DNA of 64,000 bases from Paraburkholderia largidicola (GCF_013426895.1 NZ_AP023175.1:620001-684000), one strand, 5' to 3'; shown: positions 27,203 through 36,317, counted from the stretch's first letter. Program-made: numbers and translations. The notes: generated by a model not told the origin, from the letters alone.

Positions 27203-28444
27203 TCAAGGCTGGTCTTCGTCCACTATTTCCACCGCCTTGCCCAGCTCGGTGATCACGATGCGCGCGATCGCGTCGGCGGGCCCGCGGCCATCGGGCGTGT
27301 CCGCCGTCGTCGCCCACGTTACGACCGTCGTGTTCGAGGTCGGGTCGTACACCATGAACGTGTTGAAACCGTTTATCTGGCCATTGTGTCCGTAGAACGT
27401 GCCGAACTTTGCGATACCAAGGCAGTACGCTGGCGAGTTTGGATCGGATGGTGTCAGCGCCGTGCAGGTGGACAGGCGTTTCGACTGGAGGTCGCCATTC
27501 AGATAGCCGCCGCCGACCATGCGCTGCACGAACGCGGCCAGTTCCTTGATGGTCGAGATGCCGGAGCCCGCCGTCCAGCCCCAGGAGGGGCTCGCGGTCG
27601 TGACATCGGTCGGCTGCAGCGTGCCGTCCTTCGCGGCCGCCTGGCGCGCGGGCGACAGTGCGGAATTCGTGGCCGTCTCGGCGTTGGTGCCCCACAGATA
27701 GCTATGCGGTGACGGCGCGGGCAGCGACGAATCGGTCTGTGCGGGCAGATACGTGCCCGTCAGACCCAGCGGTGCGAAGAGCCGCGTCTGGATGGCGTCG
27801 GCGGCGCTCATGCCCGTCAGTTGCTCGATGATCATGCCGAGCAGCACCGTATTCGTGTTCGAATAACCGAAGGAGGTATCGGGATCGAAGTCCACCGGAT
27901 GACTGAACGCAATGATCAGCAGTTCGGCCGTCGTCCAGATCTTGCCCGGCTGCGCGTCGAGCGTCTGGTTAAAGCCGAGATCGCGCGAGTAGTTGTAAAG
28001 ACCGCTTCGCATCGCGAGCAGTTGCTGGATCGTGATCGCGTCGCCGTTGGGCACGTTCGGCACAAACTTGCTGACAGGGTCGCTCAGATTCAGCTTGCCC
28101 TCCTGCACGAGTTGCAGAATGACCGTACCTGTCCACGTTTTCGTCACGCTGCCCACGCGAAAGTACGCGTTCGCGGGAATCGGCGTGTTGGTGCCGCGCT
28201 GCGCGGTACCGAACGATTCGAGCCAGTTGCCCTGCGGTGATTGCACGTACACCACCGCGCCGGGCGTCAATGTCGTGCCAAGCAACTGATTGATCTGGGC
28301 GCGGGATGCCGTGACATAGGCCGGCTCGTTCGACGTCGATGAACCGCCGCAAGCCGATAGTCCCATCGCGATCAGCAACGCAGATACACGCACGCCAATC
28401 GCGAACGCCGATCGCGACTGCGAAAACAGGCGGAAGAGAGCCAT
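27203..28444 (-). CDS. serine hydrolase lipoprotein, family S12 (class C beta-lactamase/D-aminopeptidase type)
   Basis: 413 residues with lipobox LSAC (Cys32). The motifs S99-V-T-K102, Y194-S-N196 and H353-N-G355 match the DD-peptidase R61/EstB/class C beta-lactamase fold. HNG in place of KTG points to a D,D-carboxypeptidase or esterase more than a true beta-lactamase. AAGGAAAA lies just before the start. First gene of the three-gene peptidoglycan-hydrolase set on the minus strand. Confidence 0.88.
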   Translation of the reverse strand: MALFRLFSQSRSAFAIGVRVSALLIAMGLSACGGSSTSNEPAYVTASRAQINQLLGTTLTPGAVVYVQSPQGNWLESFGTAQRGTNTPIPANAYFRVGSVTKTWTGTVILQLVQEGKLNLSDPVSKFVPNVPNGDAITIQQLLAMRSGLYNYSRDLGFNQTLDAQPGKIWTTAELLIIAFSHPVDFDPDTSFGYSNTNTVLLGMIIEQLTGMSAADAIQTRLFAPLGLTGTYLPAQTDSSLPAPSPHSYLWGTNAETATNSALSPARQAAAKDGTLQPTDVTTASPSWGWTAGSGISTIKELAAFVQRMVGGGYLNGDLQSKRLSTCTALTPSDPNSPAYCLGIAKFGTFYGHNGQINGFNTFMVYDPTSNTTVVTWATTADTPDGRGPADAIARIVITELGKAVEIVDEDQP

Positions 28445-28909
28445 TGTTTTTCCTTACGACCTTTACCGCAATGCTTTCCGATTTTCGCGGCGACGGGGCC
28501 GGTGGCTTCTGGCTGAAAAATCTGTCGATTATCCGGATAACGCCATCCGAAACGCCGGGATAAACCAGTGTGCAACTTTCATATGCCCGTGAACGAGTAT
28601 AGGAGCCACCATCCCAATATGCATGTGGTTTCAAGTAAATAGTTGCAGCACTCGCGTAGTGAACTAATTATTGGCGGATTACGCCAAAAAAATAATCAAG
28701 CACATTTGGAAGGCTCTTTTTATTCCAGAAGACACTGTCTGATATCGCCGACTTGAATATCTGACAGCAGAAACCGATAACAGAATTCCGGTTTCGTATG
28801 TGCGCTGCGCCACATAAAACGTTGATCGACACGATAAGCTACTTGTCGTTCACTCTCATCGCTGCGTGCAGCGTCGTGATTCGACCCGACGCGAAGCAAC
28901 GGTCATCTT
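28445..28909. other. AT-rich non-coding region with an inverted repeat
   Basis: Upstream region of the S12 hydrolase. It holds an AT-rich stretch near 28660-28720 and an 11-bp inverted repeat, CTGTCTGATAT at 28735-28745 against ATATCTGACAG at 28757-28767 (10 of 11 pairs, 11-bp spacer). This could be an operator or hairpin. No gene supported. Confidence 0.5.
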
Positions 28910-29185
28910 TCAGGAAAAAAACAGGGTGACCTTGTGCAGCGGCGCAACGGCGAGTTGCGAGTCGTGTAGCGCCAACAGCTTCTTAAAAGCCGGTAGCGCC
29001 TCGTCTGCGAGCAGCCATTCGCCCGATTCATGCGCAAGCGTGAGCGCGGCTTCGACCGCATATTCCGCAAGCTTGTACAGTGCCATGGGCTCGTCGCCGT
29101 ATCCCGCCTGCTGGAGAAACCACGCGACGACCCAACTGAGACGTTCGCAACGACTGAGACGTGATGACCGGTCTCGGACGATCAC
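28910..29185 (-). CDS. small hypothetical protein, possible gene remnant
   Basis: A 91-residue frame. From residue 34 on (MALYKLAEYAVEAALTLAHES...) the composition is that of a real helical protein, whereas the first 25 residues look like translated non-coding DNA. A shorter start at 29086 would give 58 residues. No family recognised; no good Shine-Dalgarno. It may be the 3' remnant of a longer gene. Confidence 0.35.
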   Translation of the reverse strand: MIVRDRSSRLSRCERLSWVVAWFLQQAGYGDEPMALYKLAEYAVEAALTLAHESGEWLLADEALPAFKKLLALHDSQLAVAPLHKVTLFFS

Positions 29186-29458
29186 AGGTCATTCGGATCC
29201 ACGACGACCCGACAAAGTTAACTACGTAGCTGAAAGATGTATCGAACGGCCGTGTCCGCAAATCGGAAGCCGACCGCGGCGTACGGCGATTTTTCTCGAT
29301 GAACAGCGTGTAGTCTGCTAGTGGCCCGACCTAAGGCTATCTTTACGTCAACATGTTTAAAGCTGGCACCAGCGACGAGATTACCGCAGGCGCCCAGACC
29401 AGGGGCCTGCACAAGTCGTTAGCCTGACGATAAATTTCTTTGCACTCCTACTAACGAT
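29186..29458. other. non-coding region
   Basis: Degenerate sequence with stops in all useful frames. Nothing recognisable apart from short repeats of the word ACTGAGACG just to the left (29135-29162). Confidence 0.4.
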
Positions 29459-31111
29459 TCACCCTCGACGACTTTCCAGATATTTGTGAACGAATGCGAT
29501 TGCCATACTGCCTTCTCCAACGGCAGAGGCGACGCGTTTGACGGGACTCAGTCGTACATCTCCGCATGCGAATACGCCGGGGATACTCGTTTCGAGTAGG
29601 TAAGGGTCGCGAGTTTCGGACCAGTGCCCTGCCTTAACGACATCGTCGCCCGTGAGCACGAACCCTCGTTGATCGCGCGCGATTTCCATCGGTAGCCATC
29701 CCGTCTCCGCGTCTGCACCGATAAAAACGAAGAGCCCTCCGCAGGCTTTCCAGCTCACCTCTCCATGTGACCCATCCCGCAAACAGATCTCCGAGAGACG
29801 GGACTCCCCCCGCACCGCGGTCACTTCCGAATCGAGTTGGACGGAGACGTTGGATTTTGCCTTGATCTGCTCGATTAGATAGCGGGACATATTTTTCTCA
29901 AGCGAGTCCCCACGCACAACAAGCGTTACGTGCCGTGCGTGATTGGCGAAATTCAAGGCGGCTTGACCAGCCGAATTGCCACCGCCGATGAGGAAGATGT
30001 CAAGACCATGTGTACCACTGGAATCGCCGCGCGAGGCACCATAATGGATACCCTTACCGGCAAACCGGTCACAGCCCTCTATATCGAGCCTCCGCCAGCT
30101 GACGCCTGTCGCGAGGATGATTGTTCGCGCCTGAATGATGTCGTCCCCATCGAGGTGTAGACAGTGAGCGCCAATCTCGACTTTCCTGACCGATCGCGCA
30201 ACCACGATCTCCGCACCGAGTCTCTTCGCCTGCTGCAACGCGCGGCTTGCAAGCTCTTCCCCTGATACGCCATTCGGAAAACCAAGATAATTTTCGATCC
30301 GCGATGATGTACCCGCCTGCCCACCCAGTGCCTCGCGCTCGAGTACCAGAGTACGCAGACCTTCAGATGCACCATAGACGGCTGCCGCAAGCCCAGCCGG
30401 ACCCCCTCCGATAATTACGGTGTCATAGTCCCGAAGGCTCGGCTGGGTTCGCAAGCCAAGCGCTGTAGCGAGCTGTCGAGTTGACGGGCGCCGGAGAACA
30501 GCCCCGTCATGCAATTTCAAAACGGGAAAATCAGCTACTTGAAAACGTTCCCCAGACTCGGGAGATTGCTTCTCGAAATCATCGGGCGCCTTCACCTCGA
30601 AACTTACCTGATTGCGTTGCAAGAACTGTTGCAACGCCCTGCAGGCCGGATCAAGGCGATCGCCGATCATCGTCGCCCGAGGCGTGGGCGGCTCGTCAGC
30701 GATTTCCTGCAGACCTCCAACGCGCTCTCGGGCGAGAAGGCCCACTTTTACTGCGATTTCCCGGCATGAGGCCGCAATTGCATAATAGTGCTGTGTGTCG
30801 ACACGCATAACCCGGGAGGGCGAAGCAGCTCGGTAAGAGATAACGAATGGCGAACTCAACACAAGCGGCAGTTCACCGAACACACTTCCAGGCGTTCTCC
30901 AACCAAGCGTGCGCTCAACACTGTCAAAAACCTTGAAGGCTTCTATTTTCCCTTCCAGCACTGCGTAAAGTGCAGGCTCTCCGCCCTCATGTACGGCAAA
31001 ATCTCCGGCTTGCAAATGTACATCGCCAGCGGACCTTGCCAAACGATCAAGTTCACTGTCTGGCAGACCGGCAAACAAGGGGACCCTTCGTATATCGTCT
31101 ATCGTGAGCAT
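29459..31111 (-). CDS. cNMP-binding domain fused to thioredoxin-reductase-like FAD oxidoreductase without CxxC
   Basis: 550 residues. Residues ~1-140 form a cyclic-nucleotide-binding domain (PLFAGLPDSELDRLA, PGSVFGELPLVLSSP). A glutaredoxin-like linker follows, then a two-dinucleotide-domain flavoprotein from about residue 228: FAD motif GGGPAGLAAAVYGASEGL, NADPH motif GGGNSAGQAALNFA and C-terminal GVFACGDVR. At the place where thioredoxin reductase has CxxC (usually YCATCD) this protein reads YGASRGDS, so no redox disulfide exists and it cannot reduce thioredoxin in the classic way. Cytosolic; electron acceptor unknown. Possibly regulated by cyclic nucleotide binding. Confidence 0.88.
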   Translation of the reverse strand: MLTIDDIRRVPLFAGLPDSELDRLARSAGDVHLQAGDFAVHEGGEPALYAVLEGKIEAFKVFDSVERTLGWRTPGSVFGELPLVLSSPFVISYRAASPSRVMRVDTQHYYAIAASCREIAVKVGLLARERVGGLQEIADEPPTPRATMIGDRLDPACRALQQFLQRNQVSFEVKAPDDFEKQSPESGERFQVADFPVLKLHDGAVLRRPSTRQLATALGLRTQPSLRDYDTVIIGGGPAGLAAAVYGASEGLRTLVLEREALGGQAGTSSRIENYLGFPNGVSGEELASRALQQAKRLGAEIVVARSVRKVEIGAHCLHLDGDDIIQARTIILATGVSWRRLDIEGCDRFAGKGIHYGASRGDSSGTHGLDIFLIGGGNSAGQAALNFANHARHVTLVVRGDSLEKNMSRYLIEQIKAKSNVSVQLDSEVTAVRGESRLSEICLRDGSHGEVSWKACGGLFVFIGADAETGWLPMEIARDQRGFVLTGDDVVKAGHWSETRDPYLLETSIPGVFACGDVRLSPVKRVASAVGEGSMAIAFVHKYLESRRG

Positions 31112-31363
31112 ATGAAGTGCGGAAATATGGCGAACATATAAATCGTGAGAATAATTTGCTTCTCGCGATAATCCGCTTACGCAAACTATGCCCCCGCGCT
31201 TTCTTCATACATTAGATTTCCGACGGCTTTCGGAGCATTATAATTTGTAGCACCCATAGCTCGCCTGGTACCGCCTTCAGCCATCGCCACAGCGATGCTC
31301 TCCAACCGGAAAAGCCCGCTTGGGTGCCATCTCCGGCGGCGTTGCGCCAGCGTTGCGCGGATT

Positions 31364-31717
31364 TCACCTGGTGCGTGCTTCGCGTTTCGTCATCATCTCG
31401 CCAACCTCCACGGCATGCGCGGTGCCCCATTCGCATAATGGGGCCAGCGCGTTTGCCAGTGTCTGCCCGAATTCTGTTAGCGAGTAGTCGACTCGCGGCG
31501 GAATCTCCTTGTAGTCGACACGACGTACGAGGCCATCGACCTCTAATTCCTTCAATTGCTGGATGAGCATCTTATGGCTAACTGCTCCGATCGCCCGCTT
31601 CAACTCGCCATAACGTCGCGTGTCGTGTGCAAGGTGAAACAATATCAAGGGTTTCCATTTGCCCCCGATTACGGCCAGCGCCGCGTCGAGACCACAGGTG
31701 AACAGATCTCTTTTCAT
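31364..31717 (-). CDS. HxlR-family transcriptional regulator
   Basis: 117 residues from the chosen start MKRDLFTCGLDAAL. The winged-helix signature is clear: CGLDAALAVIGGKWKPLILFHL, RYGELKRAIGAVSHKMLIQQLKELEVDGLVRR and YSLTEFGQTL. An alternative ATG at 31729 adds four residues but abuts the palindrome. The N-terminal Cys is shared with thiol- or quinone-sensing HxlR proteins. It is divergent from an SDR gene, the typical regulator-target pair. Confidence 0.88.
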   Translation of the reverse strand: MKRDLFTCGLDAALAVIGGKWKPLILFHLAHDTRRYGELKRAIGAVSHKMLIQQLKELEVDGLVRRVDYKEIPPRVDYSLTEFGQTLANALAPLCEWGTAHAVEVGEMMTKREARTR

Positions 31718-31728
31718 CCGACATTCCA

Positions 31729-31742
31729 TTGGTACTTACCAA
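31729..31742. promoter_or_regulatory. candidate HxlR operator palindrome
   Basis: TTGGTACTTACCAA is a near-perfect palindrome (arms TTGGTA / TACCAA, centre CT) in the divergent gap between the HxlR gene and the SDR gene. Its position and form fit a dimer site for the adjacent regulator; binding is not shown. Confidence 0.5.
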
Positions 31743-31819
31743 AAGGTTCATACTATCCATAAGTAGAGTGAAGGTCTAGGATGTCGAGACGCAATCGACA
31801 ACTTGTAAGGAGTACGCAG

Positions 31820-32569
31820 ATGGGTAGGCTGACTGGAAAGGTTGTACTGGTAACCGGAGGCAATAGTGGCATCGGGCTGGCGAGCGCGAAGCGCTTCGTC
31901 GAGGAGGGAGCGTTCGTGTTTGTCACGGGGCGGCGTCAAAGCGAGCTTGACAAGGCTGTAGCGATCATCGGGCACAACGTGCGGGCGCTGCAGGGCGACG
32001 TGTCCAAGCTCGATGATCTCGACCGGATTTTTGCTGCTGTGCAGGCAGAAAAGGGGCACCTTGACGTGCTGTTCGCGAACGCGGGGCTGGGGTCGCTGGC
32101 GCCGCTTGGAGCGATCACGGAAGAGCAATTCGATCTTACGTTCGACGTCAACGTGAAAGGAACGCTGTTCACAGTTCAGAAGGCGTTGCCGCTGATGAGC
32201 GCGGGTGCTTCGATCATCCTGACCGGGTCAACGACAGGTTCGAAGGGGACGCCGGCGTTCAGCGTCTACAGCGCAACGAAAGCGGCAATCCGCAACTTTG
32301 CGCGCAGTTGGGCGCTCGATCTGAAGGACTCCGGAATCCGCGTGAATGTGCTGTCTCCCGGTGCGACGGCAACGCCGGGTTTGATGGAGAGCCTTGTCTC
32401 GGGCGCTCAACTCGATGCGATGATCGGCGCGTTGAAAGTGCAGACGCCGCTTGGGCGAATAGCTGATCCCAACGAAACCGCTGCCGTGGCGCTATTCCTT
32501 GCGTCGGACGAGAGCAGCTTTATGACCGGCAGTGAAGTGTTTGTCGACGGCGGTTTAGCGCAGGTCTAA
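31820..32569 (+). CDS. short-chain dehydrogenase/reductase
   Basis: 249 residues. NAD(P) motif TGGNSGIG near the N-terminus, NAG-type motif (FANAGLG), catalytic Ser in ILTGSTTG and the YSATK Tyr/Lys pair; ends with the usual FVDGG. The start at 31820 has AAGGAG 7 bp upstream; a longer frame from 31781 lacks one. Probable target of the divergent HxlR regulator. Substrate unknown; proteins with this pairing often reduce carbonyls or quinones. Confidence 0.9.
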   Translation: MGRLTGKVVLVTGGNSGIGLASAKRFVEEGAFVFVTGRRQSELDKAVAIIGHNVRALQGDVSKLDDLDRIFAAVQAEKGHLDVLFANAGLGSLAPLGAITEEQFDLTFDVNVKGTLFTVQKALPLMSAGASIILTGSTTGSKGTPAFSVYSATKAAIRNFARSWALDLKDSGIRVNVLSPGATATPGLMESLVSGAQLDAMIGALKVQTPLGRIADPNETAAVALFLASDESSFMTGSEVFVDGGLAQV

Positions 32570-33057
32570 CCTCAACTGGACCGAGACGGATACTCTGCCT
32601 GCCGGGATCGACCCCCTGGTGTGGGAAACCTCGCAAGGACTCTACTGACTGCGCTGTCGCAGCGGCATCTCGCTCACCTCGCCTAGATCTCTCGCAGCGT
32701 TGTTGGTCTCGTACACGACCTGTGGGGCTAGCCTGAAGTGGAAATAGGTCAAGCTTCAATCAGTGCACCCCCTCTCGAAGCGGACTGATGTCTACCTGGA
32801 AGGCGTGCATCAACACGCGACGGAAGGGTGCCACGCGTGCGGCGAAGGGAATATCCCGTAACGCTTCGTACCGACGCGGGCAAAAAAAGGGGCGGTGCCC
32901 GTCGCGAGTCGGCATCTCAACTATTCGTTTCACCAATCGGGACAAGAACAAATCGGTCTTGGACGCTATAGCTGAACTGGCTCATTCTTCGTTCATCGGT
33001 TCCCGGCAAGCACTCGAAGCCGGGACCCCGAACTTCACCTGATCCGAAGTGACGACC
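32570..33057. other. non-coding patchwork
   Basis: 488 bp without a supported gene. A minus-strand frame at 32760-32951 (63 residues, YEALRDIPFAARVAPFRR) has plausible composition but no ribosome site or known family. A small hairpin with arms around GGTTCCCGGC/GCCGGGACC lies near 32997-33026. Confidence 0.4.
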
Positions 33058-33232
33058 ATGACCCGATCGCAATACAGCCAGGACTCCCGCCTCGCCCTCA
33101 CCGACACGCATCATCGATGCGAAGGCACACAAAGGGCTGACGTTTCAGCAACTGACGGAAGGCACCGGGCTGAGCACGCTTGCAGACCGAGCCTCCATTG
33201 ACGGCGTGAAGCCGGCCTCCTTCGGTCAATAA
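33058..33232 (+). pseudogene. cynS: cyanase N-terminal remnant, frameshifted
   Basis: The reading MTRSQYSQDSRLALTDT followed, after a one-base frame change at 33109, by IIDAKAHKGLTFQQLTEGTG matches the start of bacterial cyanase (HTH-like N-terminal domain, ...LTxxIIDAKxxKxLTWxQLxxGTGLS). After LST the similarity ends and a stop is reached at 33230. The catalytic C-terminal domain (Arg, Glu, Ser residues of the decamer active site) is absent, so this is a dead fragment. A hairpin-rich GC segment follows at 33250-33300. Confidence 0.75.
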
Positions 33233-33329
33233 GCCATTCGGTTGCGTCGGCGCCGTGGGTCGGGCCGGCACGCCGGCAGGGCCCACGCGCCGGTTTCACC
33301 ATGCGCCTGCCGGCTGATGAAACGATCAC

Positions 33330-33551
33330 TCACTCCGTCTGGATAATCTCGCCCCCTTGTCGGGCAATGTCGGCAGATATCCGGTTGAGTCGCCTGAGCA
33401 GATTTTTGAATCTTTCGGGCAGGAGAGAACGAGTCGCTCGGCCCTGGAGTTGAGTCCAGGCCATCCGGAGATTCCCGCTTATCTGGGACAGGCGGTTTGC
33501 CAAGTCTATCGACATCGGTGACGCACGGATCATGTCCTGAACCGTCGCCAT
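33330..33551 (-). CDS. small hypothetical protein
   Basis: 73 residues, helical composition (SIDLANRLSQISGNLRMAW, ERFKNLLRRLNRISADIA). No family recognised, no clear Shine-Dalgarno; an inner Met at 33515 is possible. It is divergent from the MFS gene by 15 bp. Could be chance or a remnant. Confidence 0.35.
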   Translation of the reverse strand: MATVQDMIRASPMSIDLANRLSQISGNLRMAWTQLQGRATRSLLPERFKNLLRRLNRISADIARQGGEIIQTE

Positions 33552-33566
33552 TTAAGCAGGAACATC

Positions 33567-35060
33567 ATGAACACAATGTTAGTCAACCTGTCGTCCAGAT
33601 CGGAGACATCCCGGCCACTCGTCATCGCAGCCGTGATGGGCTCGCTGGCGATGGTCGCCATCGAAGCGACAATTGTCTCGACCGCCATGCCGCAGATCGT
33701 GACGAAACTCGGCGGACTGCATTTATATAGCTGGGTTTTCTCGTCGTTTTTGCTGACGCAGACCGCCATGACGGTGGTCTTTGGCAAGCTCGCGGATATC
33801 TTTGGTCGCAAGCGCATCATGCTGGCGGGCATTGCCATTTTCCTGGTCGGATCGGTGCTGGCCGGCTTCGCCTGGTCGATGCCTGCGATGATCGTCTTCA
33901 GGCTTATTCAGGGGATCGGCGCCGGGTCAATACAACCGGTCACGCTGACCATCGTCGGCGACCTCTATCCGGCGAAAGAGCGTGGAAAGGTTCAGGGCTA
34001 TCTGGCCAGCGTGTGGGCGACGGCGGCCGTCCTCGGACCGATGATCGGCGGATTTATTGTCCGTGACTTTTCGTGGGCGTGGATCTTCTGGATCAACATC
34101 CCCATCGGATTGATTTCAGCCGGAGGATTCGTCCTGTTCCTGCATGAAAAGGAAAGAGACGCCCGGCCGTCGATCGATATCGGCGGTGCGGTTCTCTTCA
34201 CCGCCGCCATCGCTGCGCTCATGATCGGTTTGACGAGCCTGAGTACAGCGGACTATACGCACGCGATACTCAGCGGCAGCGTGTTCGTCGCAAGCGCAGC
34301 GCTGTTTGTCTGGCAGGAGCGGCGAAGCCCGGACCCGATGATCTCGTTCAGCCTGTGGGGGCATAGACCCATTGCGATGACCAACCTCGCGACGGTTTTC
34401 TCCGGCATGGCCTTGATGGGGCTGACAACTTTCCTGCCGATGTATGTTCAGGGTGTACTGCATCGCACGCCGGTGGTCGCGGGCTTTGCGCTAACCATGG
34501 TCATGGTGGGCTGGCCGCTGGGCGCCACGCTTTCCGCCCGCTCCTTTCACCGGTTCGATCTGCGCAAGCTGCTGATCGGTGGAAGCGCAGTGATCCCCGT
34601 TGGCGCGATGGTCTTCGTCTCGTTGACCCCTCATAGCACACCGCTTGTAGCCGCTATCGGATCGCTGGTCATGGGCTTTGGAATGGGCGCGCTTAGCGTC
34701 ACTTCTCTCGTGCTCATCCAGGAGCAGGTCGACAAGTCGCAACGTGGCAGCGCTACCGCGTCAAACCTGTTCTCGCGCAACCTTGGAAGCACACTCGGCG
34801 CAACCGTCTTCGGCGCCCTGCTCAACTACGGATTGGCTCATTCGAAGACGCTTGGCGCCGTCACTTCCGATCAACTGCGCAAGGTGATCGAGTCAGCACC
34901 CGGCAGTACGGACAACTTTGCCGCCATTCGTCAGGCGTTGCATCAGTCGGTTCATCTGACGTTTGCCGGACTCTTTATCGTTGCGTTGGCAATCGTCGTT
35001 TTCGCGGTTCTCGTGCCCACCGTTGCTGCGGCCAGAAACCGTGAAGCGCCTCAGCGTTGA
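33567..35060 (+). CDS. MFS exporter, DHA2-like
   Basis: 497 residues, multi-helix membrane exporter. Helix 1 carries the family motif VAIEATIVSTAMPQI, the loop after helix 2 reads GKLADIFGRKRIM, helix 4 RLIQGIGAGSIQPVT and motif C GPMIGGFIV. The longest form starts at 33567 with a weak AGGAA before it. The next gene is interrupted by an IS30 element. With the nearby SDR, HxlR and AhpD-like genes it may have belonged to a detoxification cluster. Confidence 0.88.
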   Translation: MNTMLVNLSSRSETSRPLVIAAVMGSLAMVAIEATIVSTAMPQIVTKLGGLHLYSWVFSSFLLTQTAMTVVFGKLADIFGRKRIMLAGIAIFLVGSVLAGFAWSMPAMIVFRLIQGIGAGSIQPVTLTIVGDLYPAKERGKVQGYLASVWATAAVLGPMIGGFIVRDFSWAWIFWINIPIGLISAGGFVLFLHEKERDARPSIDIGGAVLFTAAIAALMIGLTSLSTADYTHAILSGSVFVASAALFVWQERRSPDPMISFSLWGHRPIAMTNLATVFSGMALMGLTTFLPMYVQGVLHRTPVVAGFALTMVMVGWPLGATLSARSFHRFDLRKLLIGGSAVIPVGAMVFVSLTPHSTPLVAAIGSLVMGFGMGALSVTSLVLIQEQVDKSQRGSATASNLFSRNLGSTLGATVFGALLNYGLAHSKTLGAVTSDQLRKVIESAPGSTDNFAAIRQALHQSVHLTFAGLFIVALAIVVFAVLVPTVAAARNREAPQR

Positions 35061-35189
35061 GCATGGCTTCATTGTTCCATTCACACGTGAGGCACCAGCA
35101 ACGGTTGCACATCCAGTACAACAGTTCCGGCATGCGCCATCTTAAGTTCTTCGTTGTAGTCGCCTGGGCACGACACGATTTATAGCGGC

Positions 35190-36282
35190 GGTTTCAAATG
35201 TGAAGCGCAACACAATGCCTAGTGAACGGAATTATCAGGTTGAGAAGCAAGTGCAAGCATGGTGGCGAAGACTTCGAACGGCGAGTGGAAAGCGTGTGTG
35301 GCACGTGGCCGGCTGTTGAGGCTGTCAGCGATGTCATCAAGGTCGTCCTGGCTGTAGACCGAGAGATCCGTGCCCTTGGGCAGATACTGGCGTAGCAGAC
35401 CATTGGTGTTCTCGCACGTGCCACGCTGCCAGGGGCTGTGAGGGTCGCAGAAATAGACCTTCACACCGGTCGCGGCCGCGAGCTCCTGGTGGCAGGCCAT
35501 TTCCTTGCCCTGGTCGTACGTGAAGCTCTGTCGCAGCGGCGCAGCGATGGAATTCAGTTTGGCGGAGAAGCCCGCGAGTGCCGAGGCAGCTGTCGCATCG
35601 TCCATGCGGGCAAGCAGCACAAGGCGGCTGGAGCGTTCGACCAGCACGCCCACGGAAGAGGCATTGTTTGCACCCTTGATGAAGTCGCCTTCCCAGTGGC
35701 CCGGCATCACGCGGTCGTCCACCTCGGGTGGGCGCACATGAATGCTGACCATATCTGGAATCTGACCGCGCCGGTCTGTGCCTCGACTTCGCGGCATGCG
35801 ATCGCTGCGATGGTGGCGCAGACAGGCGACGAGCTGGCGACGCAGTTCCCCATACGGACGAGCGTAGATAGCCGTATAGATGGTCTCATGCGAGACCCGC
35901 TGGGACGAATCATTCGGGTGCATACGTTTGAGCGTACCTGATATCTGCTGAGGCGACCATTTCCAGTCCAGCAGCGTGAGGACGATGCGCCATGTAACAC
36001 CCTGCGGATCGAGCTTGGCGGGGCGCCGGCCAGCCACACGTCGCGCCACGCTTAACGCCTGGGCCGGCACCGAAGCATAGCGGTCAGGCCCGCAGTTGCG
36101 AGCCAGTTCGCGACTCACCGTTGCAGGTGAGCGCCCAAGCATACGGGCCATGGCCCGTATGCTTGAACCCTGCAGATGCTGGCTGGCAATCGTCAGCCGC
36201 TCTTCAGGCTGGAGTTGTTGGTATCGTTTTTCCATAGCAACACCTTATATGAGGCGGGGTGTTGCACTTCAAACTTGAGAAC
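35190..36282 (-). mobile_element. IS30-family insertion sequence
   Basis: About 1.09 kb. Imperfect terminal inverted repeats of about 28 bp are visible at 35192-35219 and 36253-36280 (roughly 21 of 28 positions match when one is inverted; shared core GAAG-GCAACAC). A single intact transposase fills the element and its stop codon begins inside the left repeat. No clear target duplication could be fixed by eye. The right end lies about 35 bp before the AhpD-like gene. Confidence 0.85.
35219..36235 (-). CDS. IS30-family transposase
   Basis: 338 residues, intact. N-terminal HTH (LTIASQHLQGSSIRAMARMLGRSPATVSREL), then the DDE core: D184 in HWEGDFIKG, D241 in TYDQGKEM and E275 in RGTCENTNGLLR, with the family signature PHSPWQRG just before it. 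Full length and uninterrupted, so the element may be active or recently arrived. Confidence 0.95.
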   Translation of the reverse strand: MEKRYQQLQPEERLTIASQHLQGSSIRAMARMLGRSPATVSRELARNCGPDRYASVPAQALSVARRVAGRRPAKLDPQGVTWRIVLTLLDWKWSPQQISGTLKRMHPNDSSQRVSHETIYTAIYARPYGELRRQLVACLRHHRSDRMPRSRGTDRRGQIPDMVSIHVRPPEVDDRVMPGHWEGDFIKGANNASSVGVLVERSSRLVLLARMDDATAASALAGFSAKLNSIAAPLRQSFTYDQGKEMACHQELAAATGVKVYFCDPHSPWQRGTCENTNGLLRQYLPKGTDLSVYSQDDLDDIADSLNSRPRATHAFHSPFEVFATMLALASQPDNSVH

Positions 36283-36317
36283 TCGAGCTGTTAAACAGAA
36301 ACATCAAAGGAAATAGC

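Noticed and set aside
32760..32951. 63-residue minus-strand frame near the cynS remnant
   Set aside because: Reasonable composition but no ribosome site, no family and no partner gene; left in the gap description.
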